A stretch of 64,000 bases of DNA from an uncultured Clostridium sp. (GCA_900555835.1 USMK01000007.1:8011-72010), one strand, 5' to 3'; positions 46,087 through 55,193 are shown, numbered from the stretch's first letter. Notes: generated by a model from the letters alone, not told the origin. Translations and numbers: made by a program.

Positions 46087-46464
46087 CTACCCTAGTTTTC
46101 CTGTTATATTTTGAGAAACTTTCATAATTGCACTTGCAAGTTTTGGTGCTATAAATATTATGACTGCTCCAATTGCATATACTGTTGCAGTTTTTTTGTA
46201 TTCAGCTTTTCCTTCTGGCGCTGACATCATATATTTTATTGCTATATATAAAAGCATCAATATAGCAATACCTGTTGCAATTATGTCTAATACTCCCATT
46301 ACTGTTTTTCCTGTTGACACAACTGAATTTGAAACACTTGTGTTTGTTTTCATATTATTTTGTATATCTCCAATTACACTTGTAGCTTCGACAGTTGAAA
46401 TAGTTATAAATAATAATATGATTAATGTACAAGAAATAATTTTTATTACATTTTTCTTCATCAT
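46087..46464 (-). CDS. VirB2/TrbC-like pilin subunit, copy 2
   Basis: A signal peptide (MMKKNVIKIISCTLIILLF), then two helices and the loop AIKYMMSAPEGKAEYKKTA. GGAGGAAGG precedes the start. The loop is most like that of copy 1. Confidence 0.8.
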   Translation of the reverse strand: MMKKNVIKIISCTLIILLFITISTVEATSVIGDIQNNMKTNTSVSNSVVSTGKTVMGVLDIIATGIAILMLLYIAIKYMMSAPEGKAEYKKTATVYAIGAVIIFIAPKLASAIMKVSQNITGKLG

Positions 46465-46494
46465 TTAACCTTCCTCCTTTGGATATTAAAAAAC

Positions 46495-46523
46495 CCTTTT
46501 GACTAGAATTGTAAGTCAAAAGG
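46495..46523 (-). terminator. Terminator/attenuator after pilin copy 1
   Basis: CCTTTTGAC pairs with GTCAAAAGG, followed on the minus strand by GTTTTTT. It should give excess first-subunit mRNA relative to the rest of the operon. Confidence 0.75.
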
Positions 46524-46549
46524 ATTATTAATTACTTTTCTATATTCGC

Positions 46550-46903
46550 TTAAATTTCAACATTAGATGCCCAAGATTGGATTGCTGCTAAGATATTAAC
46601 TGCGGCAAATAAGATTACTGCTGCTACAACATATATAATTGCACTTTTCTTTATTTCAGCTTTTCCTTCTGGTGCTGCTGTTAAGTATTTTATTGCAAGC
46701 ACAATAAGCATTATAATAGCAATACCTGTACCAACCACTTGTACAATACCGATTACACTGTTAAACATATTTGTAACTCCTGTTGCATTATTTGTATCTG
46801 GATTAAATGTACCTGGATCAACAGCTAATACTGGTGTTACTAATGCTCCTATTACTAATGCAGCTAACATTACAATTGAAATTATTTTTATTGCTTTGTT
46901 CAT
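46550..46903 (-). CDS. VirB2/TrbC-like pilin subunit, copy 1
   Basis: The first gene of the secretion-like operon, starting at the ATG at 46903 after GGAGG. A signal peptide (MNKAIKIISIVMLAALVIGA) is followed by two helices and the loop AIKYLTAAPEGKAEIKKSA, the subunit signature. It has the strong operon promoter and a terminator after it, so it is probably the most abundant subunit. Confidence 0.83.
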   Translation of the reverse strand: MNKAIKIISIVMLAALVIGALVTPVLAVDPGTFNPDTNNATGVTNMFNSVIGIVQVVGTGIAIIMLIVLAIKYLTAAPEGKAEIKKSAIIYVVAAVILFAAVNILAAIQSWASNVEI

Positions 46904-46955
46904 TATATAATCCTCCTTTTTATTTTGGTTTGACTTTTTCTTCAATTATATTTCC

Positions 46956-46984
46956 ATTATAACGTATTTTTTTCTAAAATGCAA
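46956..46984 (-). promoter_or_regulatory. Promoter of the T4SS-like operon
   Basis: On the minus strand TTGCAT (46984-46979), a 17-base spacer and TATAAT (46961-46956). Confidence 0.75.
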
Positions 46985-47075
46985 CATTTTGTTGTATATT
47001 TATTGTCTTTTTTATAACTTTTTATGTTTTTCCTTGCAAAAAACTCCTATTTATTGAATAAATCCGGAATCAAAT

Positions 47076-47104
47076 TTGCATTTTTGCACTTTTTATTGTA
47101 TAAT
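47076..47104 (+). promoter_or_regulatory. Promoter of the 47173 orphan gene
   Basis: TTGCAT at 47076-47081, a 17-base spacer and TATAAT at 47099-47104. It diverges from the T4SS-like operon promoter, which has the same -35 and -10 hexamers. Confidence 0.7.
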
Positions 47105-47172
47105 AGAATTATCTTTTAGAAACATTATATTGTGATTAGTGCATAATTATGCACTTTAAGGAGGAAATTATC

Positions 47173-47661
47173 ATGACAATTAAACAAGTTTTCCGGTCCG
47201 TTATCTTAGTTGCAGTATTTGCATTTGGTGTTTTTAATTTTGATATTAGCGTTAACAAAGACAATATCACAGTTGATTTTGGAACTAAGGTAGAAGCATC
47301 TGCCTGGAACAAAAACCGTGATAGAGTTATTGACCGTGCAGCTAGAAGAACTGAGTCCAAAATCAGAAATCGTGTTAATCGAGAAATCGATAAAATCATT
47401 GATTTAACTGATCCTAACTCCCGAGCATATCGTGAGTTTAGTATGACACAGTTGTTCAATCGCTTGCCTTATGGCGAGACTAAGATTATCATTACTGGCG
47501 CAAAAGCATCAACTTTGCGTAATATCGTAAACAAGAGCCATAATGCAGCAATTGTAGCAAATGTCTACAAAATTGGTCGCAATGGTGGACGTGGCCCATT
47601 ATGTGGGTTTGTCGTTTACAAGTCGGCCAACCCGGAGGAGGATTTGTACATCGAAGACTAA
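47173..47661 (+). CDS. Secreted orphan protein of unknown function, unusual codon use
   Basis: I start it at the ATG at 47173 after AAGGAGG. The first 25 residues (SVILVAVFAFGVFNF) look like a signal peptide. The rest is Arg/Asn rich (WNKNRDRVIDRAARR) and ends in acidic NPEEDLYIED. No family is recognised. Codons favour C and CGT/CGA, unlike neighbouring genes. It contains an in-frame CGG at 47194-47196, only eight codons in, with an open frame after it; a +1 shift there would stop after 11 residues. It shares plus-strand orientation, its own promoter and its own terminator with the 15135 orphan. Confidence 0.65.
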   Translation: MTIKQVFRSVILVAVFAFGVFNFDISVNKDNITVDFGTKVEASAWNKNRDRVIDRAARRTESKIRNRVNREIDKIIDLTDPNSRAYREFSMTQLFNRLPYGETKIIITGAKASTLRNIVNKSHNAAIVANVYKIGRNGGRGPLCGFVVYKSANPEEDLYIED

Positions 47662-47672
47662 TTCCTCCAACT

Positions 47673-47703
47673 AAAAATCGCAACCTTTTGGGTTGCGATT
47701 TTT
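47673..47703. terminator. Terminator of the 47173 gene and of spo0E
   Basis: AAAAATCGCAACC pairs perfectly with GGTTGCGATTTTT between two convergent genes. Confidence 0.85.
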
Positions 47704-47883
47704 TTATGCTAGCACTTTTATTTTTGCTTTGTTCTTTATTTTTCTTGCTTTTTCATTTGTGTAGTATTCTGCTATTAGTTCGTCTAATTCTACGCTTAAT
47801 CTATATATTTTATCATAGTCTTCGCCACTTACTATGCTATTGTTCAGTTTGTTTCTTAGTTTGCAGATTTCTTCGTCTATCAT
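47704..47883 (-). CDS. Spo0E-like sporulation regulatory protein
   Basis: 59 residues. The family motif is YRLSVELDELIAEYY near the C-terminus; the SxxLD signature of Spo0E phosphatases is present as SVELD. These small proteins dephosphorylate Spo0A and delay sporulation. I prefer the ATG at 47883 over the upstream GTG at 47895, because the GGAGAG site is too close to the latter. Confidence 0.75.
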   Translation of the reverse strand: MIDEEICKLRNKLNNSIVSGEDYDKIYRLSVELDELIAEYYTNEKARKIKNKAKIKVLA

Positions 47884-47985
47884 TTTTATTATCACTCTCC
47901 ATTTCTTATTTTGATTTTTTAACTCTTTACGCGTTTAAGATATGATAACATATTTTTACAACAATTTCAATATTTTTACTATATT

Positions 47986-48804
47986 TTACCAATTTTTCGT
48001 ATGCCATTTTAATGAATTTTTAGTGAGTTTTCGGCCTTTTAATTGAAGATATGCCAAAATACTACAAGATACGACAAAAACTATGACTGACAACATTTGT
48101 GATATTCGTATATTATTTAACATTAAACTGTCTATTCTTGTTTCTTCCGTAAAAAATCTGACAAAAGAATATGTTGTTAGATATAAAAAAGTTCTTTCTC
48201 CTGGTTTTTGTCTTTTTTTGCCTATTATTAGTAAAATTATGAATATTATAAAATCTGCAATGGATTCATATAAAAAGCTTGGTATTACTTCTTTGTATAT
48301 CCCATTTTCTATTATGCCCATTCTAAAAAAGCTGGTTGTTTCTGTTCCATATGCTTCTATATTTATAAAATTGCCCCATCTTCCTATTGCTTGTCCTAAT
48401 GCTAGGCAAGGTGCTATTATATCTAGCATTTGTAATATGTTTAGCCTTTTGATTTTGCAATATACCATTGTTGTGATTGTTCCACCTATAATTCCTCCAT
48501 ATATTGCAAGTCCACCTGATTTTATATTAAATATTTCTAACGGGGTATTTATATAATCTTGATATTGGAATACAACATAATATAATCGTGCAGATATTAT
48601 TGAAATCGGTATTAAATAAACAAATAAATTTATAACATCTTCATATTCTATTTTTTCTTTTTTGGTTATTATTTTTAGAATAATTAAACTTAAAATCATT
48701 GCTATAACAATGAATATAGCATACCAGTATATTTCTATTCCTAGTATGCTAAATGCTATTTTGTTTATTTTAAGATTTATTCCTAAACTTGGAAATGTTA
48801 CCAT
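47986..48804 (-). CDS. lgt: Prolipoprotein diacylglyceryl transferase
   Basis: A seven-helix membrane enzyme that adds diacylglycerol to the lipobox cysteine. Signature segments are GLAIYGGIIGGTITT and QAIGRWGNFINIEAYG (the Lgt motif RWGNFxNxExxG), with TRIDSLMLNNIRISQ near the end. It has 272 residues. It is adjacent to the YfmH gene. Confidence 0.95.
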   Translation of the reverse strand: MVTFPSLGINLKINKIAFSILGIEIYWYAIFIVIAMILSLIILKIITKKEKIEYEDVINLFVYLIPISIISARLYYVVFQYQDYINTPLEIFNIKSGGLAIYGGIIGGTITTMVYCKIKRLNILQMLDIIAPCLALGQAIGRWGNFINIEAYGTETTSFFRMGIIENGIYKEVIPSFLYESIADFIIFIILLIIGKKRQKPGERTFLYLTTYSFVRFFTEETRIDSLMLNNIRISQMLSVIVFVVSCSILAYLQLKGRKLTKNSLKWHTKNW

Positions 48805-50085
48805 CTATTTTTCCCTTTTTGGACTAACTATGCTTATTACTTGTTTTTCTTCTACAAATATTTCTTTTAAAATTTGTTCTAAATATTCTTTTGTTATTTG
48901 ATTATAATTTTCTAAATATTCAAAGCTGTTTATTCCTTTGAAGTAGTCAGCTAAGAACATTCTGGCTATATCTCCAACTTCATTATATTCTTTTACATAT
49001 TGTCCATATATTGTTTTTTTAGTTCTTTCGAAATCTGCATCATTTACTCCATCATTTTTTAATTTTTTGATTTCAATATTTAGTCTTTCTTGTACCTTTT
49101 CTGGTTCTTTTGATTGTCCACCTATTAGTATATGAGCATAGTTTTCAGCAAATTCAAACTCTAAGTCTAATGGAGCTTGCAATAGTCCTTCTTCATATAT
49201 TTTTTCGTATAATCTTGAACTTTTCCCTGCTAGCATATTTAGTAAAATCTCTAATGCGATATGTTTTTTTACAATTTCTTCTTTTTCTGATTGTACCTTA
49301 TATCCAATCATAAATGATGGAATACTAACTTCCATTTCTGCTTTTATTTGCTTTTGGTTTATTTCTTCTGGTTCTTCTTCAAATATTCTTTTTATTTCCC
49401 CAATAGCTTTTGTTGGTAACAATTTTGATTTTACAAATTCCATTGTTTTTTCTATTTCAAAATCTCCGCATAGCACCAGTGCCATATTGCTTGGGTTATA
49501 GAATGTATTATAACATTTGTATAGCACTTCTTTATCTATATGGCTGATAGATTCTATTGTTCCTGCAATATCTATTCTTACTGGATTTTTACTATACATT
49601 GCTTTTATTGCATTTATATATAAAGTCCATTCTGGATAATCGTCATACATCATTATTTCTTGACCAATTATTCCTTTTTCCTTTTCTACATTTTCGTCTG
49701 TAAAATATGGATGTTGGATATAATCTGCAAGTTCGGTAAAGGCTTCTTCGAAATTGTCTGTACATTCGAATAAATATGCTGTATGATCATTTGTTGTATA
49801 TGCGTTTGCATTTGCTCCTATTGCTGTTAATGTATCTAAGCTGTTTGTTCCATTTTCTTGTTCAAACATCTTATGCTCTAAAAAATGTGCTATTCCATCT
49901 GGCACTTTTGTTTCGTTTTCTTCTCCTGGTACGACAAAATCATTGTTGATTGATCCATAATGAGTACCCCAAATGGCATATTTTTTTATTGTTCCTTTTT
50001 TAGGGATTATCATAACAGTTAAGCCATTTTCTAATTTGTCCATATATAGTTTTTCTTTTACCTTGGTATTTTCTATTATTTGCAT
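48805..50085 (-). CDS. yfmH: M16 metallopeptidase, YfmH-like (HxxEH present)
   Basis: 426 residues with the inverted zinc motif in DGIAHFLEHKMFEQENG (HFLEH) and a later GQEIMMYDDYPE glutamate region. YfmH and YfmF are two M16 proteins linked in Firmicutes to 5-aminopentanol modification of EF-P. This copy keeps the catalytic motif. It is 13 bases downstream of the YfmF gene. Confidence 0.88.
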   Translation of the reverse strand: MQIIENTKVKEKLYMDKLENGLTVMIIPKKGTIKKYAIWGTHYGSINNDFVVPGEENETKVPDGIAHFLEHKMFEQENGTNSLDTLTAIGANANAYTTNDHTAYLFECTDNFEEAFTELADYIQHPYFTDENVEKEKGIIGQEIMMYDDYPEWTLYINAIKAMYSKNPVRIDIAGTIESISHIDKEVLYKCYNTFYNPSNMALVLCGDFEIEKTMEFVKSKLLPTKAIGEIKRIFEEEPEEINQKQIKAEMEVSIPSFMIGYKVQSEKEEIVKKHIALEILLNMLAGKSSRLYEKIYEEGLLQAPLDLEFEFAENYAHILIGGQSKEPEKVQERLNIEIKKLKNDGVNDADFERTKKTIYGQYVKEYNEVGDIARMFLADYFKGINSFEYLENYNQITKEYLEQILKEIFVEEKQVISIVSPKREK

Positions 50086-50098
50086 ATGTTTCTCCTTC

Positions 50099-51376
50099 CT
50101 AATTTCTTAAAAAGTAAATTGTATTTATTTGAACTCTGTTTGCAATATCTTGAATTTGCTCTTTGCTTACTTTTTCAATATTTTCTTTGTATTCTTCTAA
50201 ACCACAATTTGTTCCAGCTAATTCTTGACCTAAATAATAGGTAATTTCAGTATCTTGTTCTTCTGTCACACTATTTATGGCTGATATTATATATTTTTTT
50301 GCACTTGTTATATCTTCTTCTGTGAAATTTCCTTCTTGCATATCTTTTATTTGCTCATTTATTATTTCCAATGCCTTTTCGTAATTTTCTATTTCTATTC
50401 CGCATCTTATTATAATATCGTTTTTTGGTCTTATATATGTTGACCTTGCACTATATGCCAAATGTGCTTTTTCTCTTACATTTTGGAACATTTTTGAATT
50501 AGCGCTATCTCCTAAAATAGTATTATATAGAGTTGCTACAAATCTTTCGTCTTTTTTCATATTTAATATTTCCATTCCAATTACTACTTTTCCTTGGGTT
50601 ACATTCATTTTTTCTTCTAGTACTTTTGGAGTTTCCACTTCTTCTTTCTTTTCGTTTTCTTCTCTATTTACTATATTGTTTGGCTCTCTTTCATTTAATT
50701 TTTTGATATTTTCGTTGTTTTCTATAATACCTACTATTTCTTTTTCATTGAATTCACCAGATACAAATATGTCTATTTTAGATTTTGCAAGTAACTCTTT
50801 ATAATAATTATACATTTCTTCTGATGTTAGTTTTTCTAAATCTTCGGCATATCCGTATTTATATAAACTGTATGGCTTTTCTTTGTACATTTCTTCTGTG
50901 CATTTTTCAAATGCATACAAATCCTTATTGTCTATTTTTGCCTGGATTAGCTGAGATAAATTTACCTTTTCTGATTTTAAGTATTCTTCATTGAATTTAC
51001 CATTTTCTATTAATGGATTTAAAACTATTTCTAATAATACATCTATACTTTTCTTTATCAAATCTTCTTTTTCTGGAAGGAAATTATCATTTAATGCCTC
51101 TAAGTAGAATTTTATTACTTGGTTATCTCCAGTTTTTTCTACACCGCAGTCAAATTCTGCCCCATACATTTCTTCTAGCTTTTGGTTTATTTCCTTTGTT
51201 GTTTTCATATTCTCAGTTCCTCTACGCAATATAGCTGGAATTAGGGCATTTTTTGTAACATTTTCTCTATTTAATTCTGTTGTTAGAAAAACAGCAATTA
51301 AATTTGTTTTAAATTTGTTTGTTTGTATTGAATGTATTTTTATTCCTTTTTTAATTTCTGTTACGCTTTCTTTCAT
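50099..51376 (-). CDS. yfmF: M16-like protein lacking the zinc motif, YfmF-like
   Basis: 425 residues of the M16 fold. It begins with a short amphipathic part, then FLTTELNRENVTKNALIPAI, where YfmH has its HxxEH; that motif is absent here. It still carries the second-domain AHLAYSARSTYIRPKND block. It pairs with the neighbouring YfmH as the inactive half of a heterodimer. Confidence 0.87.
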   Translation of the reverse strand: MKESVTEIKKGIKIHSIQTNKFKTNLIAVFLTTELNRENVTKNALIPAILRRGTENMKTTKEINQKLEEMYGAEFDCGVEKTGDNQVIKFYLEALNDNFLPEKEDLIKKSIDVLLEIVLNPLIENGKFNEEYLKSEKVNLSQLIQAKIDNKDLYAFEKCTEEMYKEKPYSLYKYGYAEDLEKLTSEEMYNYYKELLAKSKIDIFVSGEFNEKEIVGIIENNENIKKLNEREPNNIVNREENEKKEEVETPKVLEEKMNVTQGKVVIGMEILNMKKDERFVATLYNTILGDSANSKMFQNVREKAHLAYSARSTYIRPKNDIIIRCGIEIENYEKALEIINEQIKDMQEGNFTEEDITSAKKYIISAINSVTEEQDTEITYYLGQELAGTNCGLEEYKENIEKVSKEQIQDIANRVQINTIYFLRN

Positions 51377-51454
51377 AGCTCCTCCTTGTTTTTTCTTTTT
51401 ATTAGTATTGGTTTTAATTTTTTATTTATTCATTTTTGCATAAAAACGCAAAAA

Positions 51455-51490
51455 GGGTAAGAAGTAAAAACAAGTTTTAACTTCTCACCC
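51455..51490 (-). terminator. Terminator of rpsU
   Basis: GGGTGAGAAGT and ACTTCTTACCC form an 11-bp stem (one G-T pair) on the minus strand, followed by T-rich sequence. Confidence 0.8.
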
Positions 51491-51503
51491 CTCTTTTTAC
51501 AAA

Positions 51504-51674
51504 TTAGAATTTTCTTTTTCTAGCTGCCTCTGATTTTTTCTTTCTTTTTACACTTGGCTTTTCATAATGTTCTCTTTTTCTAACTTCTTGTAAAACTCCA
51601 TTTCTTGCGCATTGTCTCTTAAATCTTTTTAGAGCATCTTCTATATTTCCATTATTAACTTTAACCTCTGACAA
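51504..51674 (-). CDS. rpsU: Small-subunit ribosomal protein S21
   Basis: 56 residues beginning SEVKVNNGNIEDALKRFKRQ and ending KKKSEAARKRKF, the S21 pattern. It starts at a TTG (51674) 8 bases after GGAGG; no ATG is available, so the low-efficiency start may limit the dose. It has its own promoter and terminator. Confidence 0.93.
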   Translation of the reverse strand: MSEVKVNNGNIEDALKRFKRQCARNGVLQEVRKREHYEKPSVKRKKKSEAARKRKF

Positions 51675-51773
51675 TTTATTTCCCTCCTTCCGAAGTTGAA
51701 CTCATACTGTGGGATTATTACTCTTTATCGGGAATTGCTTCTATGTACTTTTTATATCCCGTGAATGTTAATT

Positions 51774-51803
51774 ATTATATACTATTTAATGGTATATTGT
51801 CAA
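51774..51803 (-). promoter_or_regulatory. Promoter and leader of rpsU
   Basis: On the minus strand TTGACA (51803-51798), an 18-base spacer and TATAAT (51779-51774), then a leader in which CGGGAT can pair with ATTCCCG. The rest of the 449-base gap (to 52123) holds a terminator near 51928-51951 and no supported gene. Confidence 0.75.
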
Positions 51804-51927
51804 GTATATGGAAGTGGTATTTTATAAACTTTTTTCAAGGATGAAAATTCCGACATGTTTCGACATTCTTTTTAGCAGTATTTTGTTATAAGAATTTATG
51901 CAATAAAAATTTTACTTTTTTGCCTAA

Positions 51928-51951
51928 AAAAGATAGCACTTAAATTAGTGC
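51928..51951 (-). terminator. Terminator below the pilin-like gene
   Basis: GATAGCACT pairs with AGTGCTATC, with TTTTTT after it on the minus strand. Confidence 0.65.
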
Positions 51952-52123
51952 TATCTAAAAGTTGTTCACATTGCCGTCGTAGTTGGTAGACTTTCATATG
52001 ACAAATTAAGTAAAAAATCTACCACCTTTATTTTTGCCATATTTATTACACTCATTTTTATATCCAAATGCCAACAGACACAAGGCCTGTTAGGCATTTC
52101 CTTTCTCTATTTTCTTTGGTTAT

Positions 52124-53383
52124 TTACATACTTAAATCATATGCATTTCCATTTGGTACTAATTGGACATTAGATTTTAGACAAACTAGCGCACGCAGCC
52201 CCGCATTGAGGTCGGTATGGGCGTTGGCATAGGTGGTGCTGGACACATGGCCGCCGCAGCGCACATCAAGCAAATAGTAGTAGTCGTCCCAGTCGTACTC
52301 GATGTCGGCAGACGGGGAAGCGAGCCAGTATGAATAGGCCTTTGTCGGGTCACTTATTACATATAAATTTTCTAATTCACTTGTACTTAATCCACCTATA
52401 TTATAACTATAGCTACTATCTGTATTCCATTTTACTTCATACCCATTTTCAGCCATACTATCACACTCTATATATCTAGTTGGATGTGTTGCTTTATATG
52501 ATGCGCAAAACATTTCTATTGTTGGTCCTCCTATAACATATTCGGCATAGCTATTTTGATATTTTGCATTCCATATATTACTATCTAGCATATATGCTAC
52601 TGAACGTATATTGATATTTGTTGAACTTGGATATTGTCCTACCCATTTCATCCATTTTGTTATTCTTGGATCTGTTATATCTGTTGAACCGGTGTATGCT
52701 TCATACATATCCTCAAATGATAATTTATAATCACTGCTATTCTTATGCATTGGATATTTTTTTCCATTTGTTGTTTTGGTTGGCACATAATCATACTTTA
52801 AGTAATCATTTGCTATTAAATATATATTACTACTATCTGCATAGAATATTCTCCATTTTACATCTGGATCTCCACTTGGTGTTTTGTAATTTACGTATTT
52901 TCCTATATAGCTTGCATCACTTGCTACTGTACCAGCATCTATTTTTCCCTTAATTACACTATATTCCCCAGGCAAGCGGTAATAGGTTTCGCCGTCCAGA
53001 GTCACTCCATACGGATAGTATATGGTGTGGGTTTTTTTGTTTATTATATACACATCCTCGTTTTGCCAAGTTAACTTTTTGGTTAGTACCAAATTATTGA
53101 GCTTATTTACATCAATTACATAATATCCATCCAAATCATCATTTGGATTTGCCGCTGTTTGAAACTGCATAGAGCCGGTAAACTTTTCTTTCAATGGCAA
53201 TGTTCCATATTGATTATAAAAAACAGCCACCTTATCATCCAAGCTCTTAATATCAGTATACATATTAGACAAATGCTTTGTCTTCAAATTATTTGTACTA
53301 AGACTAATAACCGTTGTAGTTATTATAAGCATAACCACAATAGTAATCACAAGCACCACAAGGGTTATCCCGTCTATCTCCAA
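52124..53383 (-). CDS. Type IV pilin-like protein with a mosaic, GC-rich C-terminal domain
   Basis: A short leader MEIDG precedes ITLVVLVITIVVMLIITTTV, a class III signal and hydrophobic helix as in the major pilin. The globular region ends SYWLASPSADIEYDWDDYYY then LLDVRCGGHVSSTTYANAHT, a lectin-like ending. Two patches (about 52180-52345 and 52970-53015) are far more GC-rich than the rest and use CGC, GCC, ACC and GTG codons. This suggests recombination with foreign sequence inside the gene. It is not next to the pilus operon, so it may be an accessory or tip pilin. Confidence 0.75.
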   Translation of the reverse strand: MEIDGITLVVLVITIVVMLIITTTVISLSTNNLKTKHLSNMYTDIKSLDDKVAVFYNQYGTLPLKEKFTGSMQFQTAANPNDDLDGYYVIDVNKLNNLVLTKKLTWQNEDVYIINKKTHTIYYPYGVTLDGETYYRLPGEYSVIKGKIDAGTVASDASYIGKYVNYKTPSGDPDVKWRIFYADSSNIYLIANDYLKYDYVPTKTTNGKKYPMHKNSSDYKLSFEDMYEAYTGSTDITDPRITKWMKWVGQYPSSTNINIRSVAYMLDSNIWNAKYQNSYAEYVIGGPTIEMFCASYKATHPTRYIECDSMAENGYEVKWNTDSSYSYNIGGLSTSELENLYVISDPTKAYSYWLASPSADIEYDWDDYYYLLDVRCGGHVSSTTYANAHTDLNAGLRALVCLKSNVQLVPNGNAYDLSM

Positions 53384-53448
53384 CTCTAAAATTCTTCACT
53401 TTTGTTACTCTCCCATCTTTATGAACTATTCTATTATCCACCAAAAAT

Positions 53449-54219
53449 TTAAGCACTTAATATATCTATCTTTTTATCTTTTTCTGACCACAATATCGTA
53501 TCTACATTATAATTTTTAAATCCTTCAATTATGCTAGAATCAATTTTATTTTCGTCATTTAAGAAAACAATTAATTTACTATCTTCATTTCTTGTTTCTT
53601 TTGTATCATTCCACATAAACATTGTAGACTGGAAATTTTGTTTATTGGGGTTATTTATCACTTTGCATAATCTTTCAGGTTTATTTTTGGTTCTTTGTAT
53701 CAAATAATCATAATAATAAAAGAAACCAGATTTTCCTACGAAATTTACGTTTTCACTATAAAAAATCTCCCTGGAGTCCAAGAATTCCTTTATATCATCC
53801 AAAAATATTGACGAAACCCTATTTTGAGAAAGCATAAACATATCATCCACATTTAACATTGTTTGCATTAAAAATAACAACTTTTGTGGAAAATCTTCTA
53901 CCCCTGTTTTGATTGTTAATGCATCATTATCTAATTGTACTTTATATTTATTTAAAAAATTATCCAAAAGTTGCTTTCTTCTAGGGCTATTTATATCCAC
54001 TCCCGCCATTTTCAAATTATTAAGTGTATACGCATCATCCGTTAGTAAAATTTCATTATCATTATCCATTTTAGCATATACTTGCAAATAATCATTATAT
54101 CTATCTAAAAACGGACTTGTTATTTCCAAATATTCATTTATCTTATTTAAAGTAATCTCGTCCTCTAACCACTTTATATATTGTTCTTTCAACTTTGTTG
54201 GATTTAATATATTATCCAT
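53449..54219 (-). CDS. DUF1828/DUF1829 domain protein
   Basis: 256 residues. The N-terminal two-thirds matches the DUF1828 pattern (YLEITSPFLDRYNDYLQVYA, GVDINSPRRKQLLDNFLNKY), and the C-terminal part has the DUF1829 style (LIVFLNDENKIDSSIIEGF). The biochemical role is unknown. Such genes often travel in two-gene accessory cassettes. It overlaps the upstream gene by 8 bases. Confidence 0.72.
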   Translation of the reverse strand: MDNILNPTKLKEQYIKWLEDEITLNKINEYLEITSPFLDRYNDYLQVYAKMDNDNEILLTDDAYTLNNLKMAGVDINSPRRKQLLDNFLNKYKVQLDNDALTIKTGVEDFPQKLLFLMQTMLNVDDMFMLSQNRVSSIFLDDIKEFLDSREIFYSENVNFVGKSGFFYYYDYLIQRTKNKPERLCKVINNPNKQNFQSTMFMWNDTKETRNEDSKLIVFLNDENKIDSSIIEGFKNYNVDTILWSEKDKKIDILSA

Positions 54220-54631
54220 TTTTATTTCCTTTCCCTATTTCCATTTGATATATTATTTTTCCATCTATAATATTAAACTTCTCAAAAAATCTAAGACACA
54301 CATTATACAAATCAGCATCTTCAATATCAAAAGGTATAGCATCTCTCATTTCCGTATTTTCATTATATATATGAATATGATTTCCAACAATCTTAGTTCC
54401 ATCTGAATTAATATGTATAGAATTGGTAATATCTAATCTCATTAATGGTATACTATTTATAAAAGTTCTACCTTGATATGTACATTTATTTATATCTACT
54501 GTTCCTCTATTTATATTCACTATAAACTTAGTTCCATCATCCTTACCAATTACCTCAAATTCAAGTTTTTCTCCCCTATTAGGAAATTGCAACAATGAAT
54601 CTCGCACTCTTTCTTTCATTATTTCAATCAA
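54212..54631 (-). CDS. Partner protein of the DUF1828 gene, unknown function
   Basis: 139 residues, soluble, with IVNINRGTVDINKCTYQGR and MRLDITNSIHINSDGTKIVG. It resembles a small domain family often seen beside DUF1828 proteins, and the genes overlap, implying a joint function. A toxin-antitoxin or defence role is possible but unproven. Confidence 0.55.
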   Translation of the reverse strand: MIEIMKERVRDSLLQFPNRGEKLEFEVIGKDDGTKFIVNINRGTVDINKCTYQGRTFINSIPLMRLDITNSIHINSDGTKIVGNHIHIYNENTEMRDAIPFDIEDADLYNVCLRFFEKFNIIDGKIIYQMEIGKGNKNG

Positions 54632-54868
54632 TTTAATAGCTTCCTATGTTGTTAACTTAAAATTATTATTCATATTCTTTATATTATCTCCTATTCTATC
54701 TTAATTTACTACGAAATTCCATTACATTTATGTTACGTTTATATTACATTTATATATCATTTAATCTCATAATTATTGTCTATTTATATCACATTTTTTA
54801 CCATTTTTCAAGTTTTAGCAAACATTTATTCTTACAGTAAAACTCAATAAAATCCAACAAGTAGAGTA

Positions 54869-55062
54869 GTTGACCAAAAGAAGAATACTATAAAATTTAT
54901 GTAATGACGAATGTGCCGCGTAGTAACCGTACGAAATCTTAATCAAATTTTATGAGGGAGCGAAGGTTTCGGAGAGGCTCATAAAATTCGATTTAGATTT
55001 CGTAGGGGACGCAGCAAGCCGAGGAATGAAATAAATTTTATAGTATTCTTCTTTTGGTCAAC
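54869..55062. repeat. Structured interspersed repeat, copy 2
   Basis: The 130-nt core (54901-55030) matches the core at 586-715 with about ten substitutions and no gap. Its arms (54869-54900 and 55031-55062) are a perfect 32-bp inverted repeat of different sequence from those of copy 1. The inner AATTTTATGAG stem is fully paired here, whereas copy 1 has a G-T pair. Two positions of the outer core stem differ. Apart from this element, the region 54632-55193 holds no supported gene. Confidence 0.85.
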
Positions 55063-55193
55063 GGCTATCTTTAAAACGAATTCATATTCACACGCTATAT
55101 AACAAAATAAGCTGAAAAGCAAAACTCAATAAGAATTTTCCTCCCCAGCTTATTTCCACAACCTTTAAGTAACTTCAAAACACAGAAGAACCC

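Noticed and set aside
51960..52060. Riboswitch in the rpsU/pilin-like gap
   Set aside because: A GGTAGA/TCTACC stem is present, but no known riboswitch core could be recognised.
52180..52345. Diversity-generating retroelement target
   Set aside because: The C-terminal domain looks lectin-like, but no reverse transcriptase or template repeat is in the window.
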